A stretch of 64,000 nucleotides of DNA from Dokdonella_A sp963834755. Lineage in GTDB: Bacteria; Pseudomonadota; Gammaproteobacteria; Xanthomonadales; Rhodanobacteraceae. The notes beneath the pieces were generated by a model that did not search any database, was not told the DNA's origin, and worked only from the letters and a program-made list of their open reading frames with translations. The stretch is taken from NCBI GenBank assembly GCA_963834755.1, contig CAWICQ010000010.1, forward strand, positions 62,001-126,000, written 5' to 3'. Below, in pieces: positions 38,395 through 46,502 of the stretch. Within the stretch, counting starts at the first letter, position 1. Every line of letters starts with the position of its first letter. The position numbers were made by a program, and so were the translations under genes.

Positions 38395-39632
38395 CCCCGC
38401 GCGCTCCGAGCGCCGCGCAATACAGCGCGAGCAGCCACCAGAACAGAAGGCCCCACCACGCGGAATAGAACGCGAGATGCGTGTTGAGCGGAAACGTCAT
38501 CGCGACCAGCGCGAGCGCGGGCGCGAAGGCGCGTTCGCGCGCTGCGGCACTCGCGCGTCGCCACGCGCGCACGGCGAATCCGGCGCCCGCGAGCCAGAAC
38601 AAGAGTCCGATCGCGCCGGTTTCGCTCAGCACTTCGAGCACGATCTGATGCGCATGCGAAGCGCCGGTGTCGCTCGTCGGTGTCGACGAAGCGATCCTTC
38701 GGCGCGGCGTACGTGGGATAGGCGTAGCGGAATCCGCGCACGCCGACGCCGGTGAGCGGATGCGCGTGCCACATCGAAAGCGCCGTTTGCCAGATGCTGA
38801 GCCGGCCGGCCGAAGCCGCATCGACGGCGCTCTCGGTGCCGCCGAACGCGAGCAGGCTGCGCTCGATGCGCGCGACGAAACTCGCGCGAGTCGTGGAAGC
38901 GCGAGCGTCGCGACGCATGCCATCAGCAGTGCGCCCGCAGTGATCGCGAGCGCGAAATGGCGCTTGCTTCGCGTTTCGCGCCAGGCGACGACGACCGAGA
39001 CCAGCGCGTACATGAGCCACGCCGCGCGCGAGCCGGCGAGCAGTATCGGCACCAGCAGAAACACGAACGCGAACGCGAGTCCGCGCCAGCCGAAACGATC
39101 GCGCGCCGCGACGAGCACGAACGGCGACAGCACCGCGAGCACCGGACCGAGCTTGAGATTTCCGGCGCCGAAGATGCCGGAAAGCCGTTCCGCTTCGGCC
39201 GCGCCGCCGAGACTGTAGCCGGTGATCATCTGCACGTACGCGTCGATGACCCAAAGCGCGACGACGACGGCGACGGCCAGCGACACGCGCGTCCACCGGC
39301 GCGCATCGCGCAATGCGCCAGACCGCGAACACGGCGAACGGCAGGAAGCGCAACGTGGTCGCCGACCGTCGACCACGTTTTCGCCGGCGCGACCGGCGCG
39401 ATGCCTGAGATCAGCGCGGGCAGCCAGTAGCAGCCGAACAGGATCAGCGACGAGCGCGGATCGTCGATCGTCGCCGCAGTCGATGCGCCGCTGCGCGAGC
39501 AGGACAACGCCGGCAAGCGCGCCGATCGCGACCGGCAGCTCCGACGCGCGCCCGACCGGCAAGCAGCACGACCGACGCGAGCACGACGACGAGCGGCCAC
39601 AGCGCGGCTTGAGACGATGCAGGGCGAGTCAC
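38381..39632 (-). CDS. O-antigen ligase/polymerase family membrane protein (Wzy_C; frame jumps)
   Basis: A polytopic membrane protein of about 415 residues. Starting from GTG 39632 (MTRPASSQAALWPLVVVLAS) there are about ten helices, for example VSLAVAVVVALWVIDAYVQM, LAFAFVFLLVPILLAGSRAA and ALALVAMTFPLNTHLAFYSA. The large periplasmic loop (WHAHPLTGVGVRGFRYAYP, then SHAHQIVLEVLSETGAIGLL with the conserved His) is typical of WaaL/Wzy proteins. Breaks near 39555, 39310, 38890 and 38690. It lies with two glycosyltransferases, so ligation of O-antigen or a similar glycan to the lipid A core is likely; WaaL and Wzy cannot be told apart safely. Confidence 0.85.
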
Positions 39633-39707
39633 GGTCGCTCCGGCGGAGTCGGCGCGATTCTAGGATGAATGCGCGCGCGCGGAGCGCGACTATCCGCGCC
39701 GGATCGC

Positions 39708-40822
39708 TCAGCTCGACGCAAGCTCGTCGTACAAGCGCCAGCGTCGCGTCCTGCATGTCGGACGAGCCGATAACGCTGCAGCGGCGCGATCGCCGGCGCG
39801 CGGTGCAGGAGCTCGGCCGCGCGCTCGACGAGACGCGCGTGATCGCCGGGCGCGACGCGCCCGACCGGATAGAGATCGGCGAGCAGCTCGCCGACGCCGC
39901 CGTGGTCGTAGCCGAGCACCGGGCGGCACAGCGACAGCGCTTCGATCACCGTGCGGCCGAACGATTCGGGCTTGTTCGAAAGCTGCAGCACGAGCGCGGA
40001 AATCGCGTAGACGTCGCGCACGTCGTCGCGCGGCGCGCTGATCGCGAGTCGATCGGCGACGCCGCGCGTGGCGGCGAGCTGTTCGAGCTCGGCGATGTAG
40101 CTCTCGCGGCCGGGCTGATGCGCGCCGAGCAGCAGCAGCGCGACCGCGATGCCGCGCGCCTTGAGATCGGCGACGAGCTCGATCGCGTCGGCATGCCCTT
40201 TCAGGCGCGTGCCGCGGCCGGGCAGCGTCAGCAGCGGCACGTCGGCGAGCTGCGGAAACTCGGCGAAGAACCACTCGCGCCAGGAATCGCCGGGCTGGTA
40301 GCCGTATGGAAATTCATCGGTATCGACGCCGCGCGGTATCACGATCAGACGCGCCGGATCGGTACGCGGATAGTTGTGCAGGAGGTGATCGCGCACCGTA
40401 TTCGACACGCAGATGACGCGCTCGCCGCGCGTCATGATCGCGCTGTACCAGTTCGGCGTGTTGAGTCCGTGTGCGGTCGTGACGAAATGCGGCCGCGGCG
40501 TCAGTCCGCGCAACGCGAGCCAGCCGAGCCACGCCGGTACGCGCGAGCGCGCGTGCACGATGTCGGCGCGCTCGCGCTTGATCAGCGCGCGCAACGCGCC
40601 GACGTGGCGCAGCGTTCCGAGCGACTTGCGCGCGATCGGGAGCTCGATGTGCTCGCTGCCTTCGGCGACGAGCGGCGCCACCAGGCGCCCGCCGCTCGAG
40701 ACGACGATCGAACGATGACCGGCGGCGACGAGCGCGCGGCCGATCTCGAGCGCCGAACGCTCCGCGCCGCCCGCGTCGAGCGCGGGAACCAGCTGAATGA
40801 CGGTGAGGCGACGCGCGGCCAT
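39708..40822 (-). CDS. Family 4 glycosyltransferase (frame jump at the C-terminus)
   Basis: A GT-B glycosyltransferase of about 370 residues. The N-terminal domain has TVIQLVPALDAGGAERSALE, the GGAE loop common in GT4 enzymes, and HFVTTAHGLNTPNWYSAIMT. The C-terminal donor-binding domain has LLTLPGRGTRLKGHADAIEL and SNKPESFGRTVIEALSLCRP, the E(x7)E-type motif, followed by GVGELLADLYPVG. Near 39770 the frame changes; the corrected end is SDMQDATLALYDELASS at 39708. The start lies immediately after the stop of the zinc-finger gene with no gap. Probably works on the LPS core or O-chain. Confidence 0.88.
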
Positions 40823-41032
40823 TCAGTCGACGAGGACGTAGTCGGCGCCGCAGTACGGGCACTTCGCGCGCCCACCGTCGTCGGCAATCGGCAGATAGAC
40901 CTTCGGATGCGAATTCCAGAGTGACATGCCGGGCATCGGGCACGACAAGGGCAGGTCCGCTCGCGTCACCTCGTAGCGATTCTCGGCATTGGCGGGGATC
41001 AGGTTCTCCGCCGCGGGGTTCGGACGCGACAT
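40823..41032 (-). CDS. Small zinc-finger protein (zf-CHCC domain)
   Basis: A 69-residue protein. It contains LPLSCPMPGMSLWNSHPKVY and then AKCPYCGADYVLVD, giving the Cys-His-Cys-Cys set of the zf-CHCC domain found in bacterial short proteins and in the mitochondrial complex I subunit NDUFS6. I start at ATG 41032 (MSRPNPAAENLIPANAENRY); a longer frame to 41113 has no support. Function is unknown in bacteria. It is the first gene of a minus-strand unit followed at 0 bp by the GT4 gene. Confidence 0.87.
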   Translation of the reverse strand: MSRPNPAAENLIPANAENRYEVTRADLPLSCPMPGMSLWNSHPKVYLPIADDGGRAKCPYCGADYVLVD

Positions 41033-41271
41033 GGCGGGCTCCGGGTAAAGGCTCGCAAGTTTACCAGCAGGAGCCGTGCCAACCGGCCGGGCACGCGATT
41101 TGGCAAGGCTCACCTCGCCACCCGCACTCGAAGGCCGATTCGTCGGCGGACTTTCAGCCTAGAATGCGCCGCGACGCCAGATAACGGCGATCGACCCATG
41201 ACGTCGAACCCAAAAATTCGCCCAGAAATTCGCACGGAAAAGTTCGTTACCGAAAAACCGCGGGAGGAGCA

Positions 41272-42549
41272 ATGGATTTCAACAAGTTGATCGCGCGAGT
41301 CAAGGCCATCCTGACCACGCCGAAAACTGAATGGCCGGTCATCGCGGCCGAACCCGCGACGGTGGCGGATCTGTACAAGAACTACATCGTCTGGCTGGCG
41401 GCGATTCCGGTCGTCTGCAAGTTCATCAAGGGCAGCTTCATCGGCTACGGCGCGTTCGGCATCTACTACCGCACGCCGATCGGTGCCGGCATCACCGGCA
41501 TGATCATCGGCTACGCGCTGACGCTGGCGCTGGTGTACGTCGTCGCGCTGATCGTCGATGCGCTCGCGCCGACGTTCGGCGGGCCAGAAGAACCAGGTGC
41601 AGGCGATCAAGGCCGTCGCCTATTCGTGGACCGCGAGCTGGGTCGGCGGCATCGGCGCACTGATTCCGGTGGCTCGGCTGGCTGATTCTGCTGGCGGCGC
41701 TGGTCTACGGCATTTATCTCCTCTATCTCGGCCTCCCGCCGACGATGAAGAGTCCGCCGGAAAGAGCCGGCGGCTATACCGCGGTGACGATCATCATCGC
41801 GATCGTGCTGAGCTGGATCATCGGCCTCGTCGTTGCCGGCGTCGTCGGCACCGGCGCGCTGATGGGCGGCGTCGGCGCCAATCGGCCTCGGCGCGCTCGG
41901 CAGCAGCGGCGGCGGCGAAGTCACGATCGACAAGGACAGCCCGCTCGGCAAGCTCGACGCGTGGAGCAAGAAGGTGGAAGCGGCCGGCAAGCAGATGGAA
42001 GCGGCGCAGAAATCGGGCGACACGAAGGCGCAGGGCGAAGCGATCGGCAAGATCATCGGCGCGCGCGCTCGGCGGCGGCGATCAGGTCGAGGCGCTCGCG
42101 CCCGACATGCTGAAGCCGTTCGTTCCGGAAACGCTCGGCGGCCTCAAGCGCACCGATTTCTCGGCCGAGCGCAACGGCGCGATGGGCATGCAGGTGTCCG
42201 AAGCGCACGCGACGTATTCCGACGGCGCCAACCGCGCGCTGCAGCTCGAAGTCACCGATACCGGCTCGGCGAAGGGTTTCCTGTCGCTGGCCGGCTGGGC
42301 CGCCGTGCAGAACGACAAGCGAAACCGATCACGGCTACGAGAAGACCTACAAGCAGAACGGCCGCCTCGTGCACGAGCAATGGGACAGCACAGACCAAGT
42401 ACGGCGAATACGGCATCGTGCTCGGCGACCGCTTCGCGGTGAAGGTTCGGGCAACGCCGACAGCATCGATCAGCTCAAGGCGGCGGTCGGCAGCGATCAA
42501 TCTCGCCGGACTCGAGGCGCTGAAGGACGTCGGCGTCAAGAAAGGCTGA
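41272..42549 (+). CDS. YIP1 family membrane protein with C-terminal extension (frame jumps)
   Basis: Starts at ATG 41272 after GGGAGGAGC (41261-41269). MDFNKLIARVKAILTTPKTE leads into a Yip1-type membrane domain: LAAIPVVCKFIKGSFIGYGA, GMIIGYALTLALVYVVALIV, and LILLAALVYGIYLLYLGLPP, about five helices. After a Gly-rich stretch there is a soluble part of about 190 residues (EVTIDKDSPLGKLDAWSKKV and GMQVSEAHATYSDGANRALQ), ending VGSINLAGLEALKDVGVKKG. Breaks near 41580, 41680, 41880, 42065, 42315, 42390 and 42450. Reconstructed length about 420. The role is unknown; YIP1 proteins of bacteria are often next to envelope genes. Confidence 0.83.
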
Positions 42550-42611
42550 CGCGAAGCGGCAGACCGGACAGGTTCGGCGCGGTCGCGCGCTCTGGCAGTG
42601 CGTCCCGACGA

Positions 42612-43221
42612 TTACTTCGGCGGCGGCTTCGGAGCCAGCCGCGAACGCCTTGGCCTCGATCGCCTCGGTCGCGATGTGGATCTTCACCTCGTCGGCAGAC
42701 CATCGGCAGATACTTCGTGATGCCGAAGTCGGAGCGCTTGAGGGTCGCCGTCGCATCGAAGCCCGCCGCCGGCGGCCTTGCGCAGCGGGTGCTTGCCGAC
42801 CTTGGTGACCGTGACATCGAGCGTGACCGGCTTGGTCACGCCGTGCAACGTCAGCTCGCCGGTCACTTTGAGGTGGTCGGGCGTTGCGGCCTTTCTCGAC
42901 CTTCGTGCTCTTGAACGTCGCGGTCGGAAATTTGGCGGCGTCGAAATAGTCCGACGACTGCAGTTCTTCGTCGAGCTTCTGTGACGTTGCTGTTCGACGC
43001 TGTCCATCGCAATCGTCGCGGTCACCGACGATTGGTCGGATCGGCTGCGTCGAACTCCAGCGTGCCCTCGATCTTGCCGAACTGTCCGGCGAGATCGGTG
43101 AAGCCATAATGGTTCCAGATGAACTGCACCTGCGTGTGGTTGGGATCCAGCGTATAGGTATCGGCGGACGCCAACGCGGAGAACGCATGAAGCCGGCGAG
43201 CAGCAGACGAGCGAGCAACAT
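42612..43221 (-). CDS. YceI family periplasmic protein (frame jumps)
   Basis: A small exported lipocalin-like protein that binds an isoprenoid chain in characterised members. The ATG at 43221 (MLLARLLLAGFM) begins a signal peptide; after a frame change the mature part reads ADTYTLDPNHTQVQFIWNHY, a classic YceI start. Further pieces are GQFGKIEGTLEFDAADPT, QSSDYFDAAKFPTATFKSTK, HLKVTGELTLHGVTKPVTLD and SDFGITKYLPMV. Five or more frame changes occur. The C-terminus is uncertain: I chose the frame ending LAPKPPPK at 42612, which avoids overlapping the YIP1 gene. About 200 residues. Confidence 0.86.
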
Positions 43222-43470
43222 CGAAGTGTCCTCGTGTGGAATGCTCGAACATCAATCCGTCGTGCGTGCGGTCGAGAATTCCTGACTGATCGTACAGGGT
43301 GGCACGCGGCCGATGTTTCTCCGTCGGGAACAGTGCGTCCTCGCTCCGCATCGTCGCGATGGAAGACTGAAAAGGCGCGAGAGCGCGTCCCGGGATTCAT
43401 CACTTCGCGCCGGACGGTCCGCGATCGTCGCAAATCCGCACGCCGAACGTGCTGCGTTAGGCTAGCCGTC

Positions 43471-44540
43471 ATGAGCGACCCGAATCCGATGCTGGGCGAT
43501 CAGCGACGGCGCCGCCGGCAACGAGCGGCAGGCGACCGCGCTCGGCGCATGCGCTCGGCGTGCGCGCACGCGTGGTGCGCGTGCGCGTGCGCCAGCCGTG
43601 GGATGCGCTGGCGCCGCGGCTTGTCATCGGCGCGCGCAGCGGCCATTCGCGACGCCGACGGCAGCGCGCTCGCATCCGCCGTGGCCCGATATCGCGATCG
43701 GCTGCGGCCGGCGGGCGGCGCTCGTCACGCGCGCGCTGCGCAGCTGGAGCGCGGGTCGCTACGTTCACCGTGCAGATCCTCGATCCGCGCATCGACGCGG
43801 CGCATTCGATGTCGTCGATCGCGCCACAGCACGATGGCGTCGCGGCACGAACGTGATCCGCAGCATCGGCGCGCTGAATCCGGTCGACGCGCGCTGGCTC
43901 GCCGAAGGCGCGCACGCGTTTCGCGCGATTCGCGCGCATCGCGCGCGCCGCGCACGACCGTGCTGATCGGCGCGACGAATCGCGCGCAGCGGCTCGACGA
44001 CGCGTATTTCGATGCGCTGCTCGAACGGCTCGCGCGCGTGGCACGCGACGGACGGCGGCAGCTATCTCGTCAGCGTGTCGCGGCGCACGCCGCGCGGACA
44101 TGGTCGTGCGCTCTGCGCAGCGCGTTCGCGGCGTTTCCCGGCGTGTTCTGGGGCGGCGCGCGACGACGGCGAAAATCCGTACGCCGGATTGCTCGCGTGG
44201 GCCGACCGCATCGTCGTGACGCCGGATTCGGTCAACATGATCTCCGAAGCGTGCGCGACCGGAAAGCCGGTTTACACGTTCGCGCCGCGCCGATCACGGG
44301 CAAGCTCGCCGCGTTCCATCGCGCGCTGCGCGCCAGCGGGCACCTGCGCATGCTCGGCGAGCCGATCCGAAGCCGCCGCCGCCGCCGCTCGCGGAAACGC
44401 ACGAGATCGCCGAGCTCGTGCGCGCGCGCTGGCTGCAACATCCCGCTGCGGGCATCCGCCCGCATAAAGGTGGGCTTCAGCCCACCACAACGCACCGGGA
44501 TCGGTGGGCTGAAGCCCACCCTATGCCGGCCGCGTCATAG
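43471..44540 (+). CDS. ELM1-like (DUF1022) family protein, possible glycosyltransferase (frame jumps)
   Basis: Bacterial relatives of the mitochondrial fission protein ELM1 have a GT-B-like fold. Start at ATG 43471; after a frame change the signature WAISDGAAGNERQATALG appears. Later pieces include PWPDIAIGCGRRAAL, TFTVQILDPRIDAA, TTVLIGATNRAQRLDDAYFD, DGENPYAGLLAWADRIVVTP and DSVNMISEACATGKPVYTFA, all family motifs. Breaks near 43495, 43620, 43770, 43840, 43935, 44060, 44290 and 44395. About 330 residues to near HEIAELVRARWLQ, after which the frame runs into a palindromic repeat and stops at 44540; the last 20 or so codons may not be native. Location among LPS genes suggests a glycan role. 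Confidence 0.82.
44469..44520. repeat. Inverted pair of 18-bp GGTGGGCT-type palindromes
   Basis: GGTGGGCTTCAGCCCACC at 44469-44486 and its exact reverse complement GGTGGGCTGAAGCCCACC at 44503-44520, separated by 16 bp. Each copy is itself an 8-bp-arm palindrome. It lies at the convergent ends of the ELM1-like and patatin genes and could act as a two-way terminator or be a mobile small repeat. Confidence 0.9.
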
Positions 44541-46502
44541 CCGCGGCCGAATGCGCAGTTCCGGCCGCGGATGCGGCCCGTCGCCCGCATCGTGCTCGAA
44601 GATCGGAAACCCGAGCGCGTCGCGCGTCGTCCGCGTAGCGGTCGGCGAGCGTCGAGCAACTCGAGATACGCAGCGCGCGCGGCGCGCTCCTGCGCGATCG
44701 TGCGGAAGCGATAGCTCGGCGGATCGTCGTGCATCGCGAGGATGCCGGCGGGCGTAGAGCGCGGTCTCGCGCTCGGCGGCGCGGACGCCGGCGAGGCTCT
44801 GCTCGATCAGCCGCATCGCGACGCGATAGCGCACCCAGCGATGGTTGCGCCAGCCGGTCACGGTGTCCGCGCGGCGGGTCGCGATGCGCGTAGTGCGCGA
44901 GCAGCACGCGCGCCGCTTCCGCTGCCACGAGCGGCGACGCGCGCGATCAGTTCAGGCTGCATGCGCAAATTGAGCCCGCCTTCGTCGTCGCGTCAGGCGC
45001 ACGTGGACGACGCGATCGCGAAACCCCGGCGCGCCGAGCTGCGTCGCATCGGTCCAGTCCTGCATCGTCGTCGACGATCGAGTGGAGGAATCCGAGCACG
45101 CTCGGCTTGCCGTCGCGATCCACGTCGACGACCTCGGTCGTCGCGCCGCTGCCGTTGTGCGGCGGCATCCAGACGAAATCTTCGGGATCGCGCGGGTTCG
45201 CGCGCACGAAGCGATGCGTCGGTGAGATCGATTCCGAACGTCGGGCGGCTCGGCAGCGTCGCGTCGAAGAAGTGGACCGGAAAATTGCTGCAGATGCCGC
45301 CGTCGGAGAACCAGACTTTTTCGGACACGTCGATCCATTCGCCCGGACGGTCGCGGATCGGGATCGCGACGGACGCGATAGAGCGGCACCGCCGACAGCA
45401 GCAGCGGAAACGCGAGGCTCATGCGCACCGGCACGATGATCGGCAGGTCTTCCATCGCGCAGAGCTTGATACTTGCCGGTGAGCGGCCCGGTCGCAACGC
45501 GGCGCACCGGCGCGCGCGATCAGGTGATCGATCACGACGGGCGGAAACAGCGTGCGCCATTCGTCGGCGTCGAAATGGAAATCATTGATCTCGAGCGGAA
45601 AGCTGTACGGCCGGCCGTGGCTCAGCGCCGTCGTCATCAGGCGCAGATCGATGCGCCGCAGATGCGTCTCGCGCAATGCATCGCCGGTGCTTCGCGCCGG
45701 CGGCATCGGCGTTCTCCACAAGATCGCCGAACGTGAGCGGTCGATCCGGGCGCGTCGCGACGCGAGCGACTTGCAGCTTTTCGTGCAGCCACGGCGTCAG
45801 CGCATCTGCGCGTCGCCCATGCCGTTGCAGAGGCCATAGCCGTTGCGCCGATGCGGCGCGCGGCGACGACGACGATCCATGCCGCGAGCATCAGCACGAA
45901 CGCGATGACGCCGAGTCGCGAGCGTCAGACGCGACCGTCAGCGGACTCACATCGCCGGCGAAGCAGCAGCGTCACGCGCCGAGCAGGAAATCGCGACACG
46001 CGACGAGCGCGGCGAGCGGAAAATTCGCGATCGCCGCGAACAGCCAGCGCGCTGCGGCGAGCCAGCCGTGACGCGCATCGGGCATCAGGCCTGCAACGAG
46101 CAGATCGAACAGCGACTGCGTCGACGGCCTGCGGCTCGAACAGGCGGAAAAGGCGCGTCGCGTCCGTGCGTCGTCGCCGTCTCTGCCGAGCTCGTCGGGC
46201 AGCGTCGCGAGAGTTCGATCGAACGCGCCCGATGCGCGTCCGTACTCCGCGGCCGCCGCGGCCGCGGCAGCGATCGCGCCGGCCGATGTGCCGCCGATGC
46301 TGCGCAGACGATAGTGCGTCGCGAGCGTCGCGATCGCGGACGGATAGACGATGCCGCTGGTGATGCCGCCCTTCATGATGATGTCGCATTCGGCGTGCCG
46401 GATCGGCTGCGGTGTGCCGAACGCGTTCGCGAGTTCTGGACATGATTGGCTTCTCCTCGTCGCGCGCGCCGAGCGCAGGCGCGATTCGGCGCCTTCCGAC
46501 AT
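44535..46502 (-). CDS. Patatin-like phospholipase with membrane segment (frame jumps)
   Basis: A lipid acyl hydrolase of about 650 residues. The start at 46502 overlaps the glnE stop (TGATG). The oxyanion loop and nucleophile elbow are seen in CDIIMKGGITSGIVYPSAI and SIGGTSAGAIAAA (GxSxG). A hydrophobic pair of helices follows (about 46000-45860, including MLAAWIVVVAARRIGAT), then NGMGD-like text and LTFGDLVENA, then LMTTALSHGRPYSFPLEI, DEWRTLFPPVVIDHLI and WFSDGGICSNFPVHFFDA, where DGG is the catalytic-Asp motif. The C-terminal part includes YRFRTIAQERAARAAYLELL. The family includes the large patatin proteins found next to glnE-like housekeeping genes. About ten frame changes, so residue numbers are approximate. 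Confidence 0.84.

Noticed and set aside
44469..44520. Paired palindromes as the start of a CRISPR array
   Set aside because: Only two units, in inverted and not direct orientation, and no cas genes.
46443..46502. Alternative patatin start at ATG 46443
   Set aside because: It is in a different frame from the GxxxxG and GxSxG motifs; the ATG at 46502 overlapping the glnE stop is in frame.
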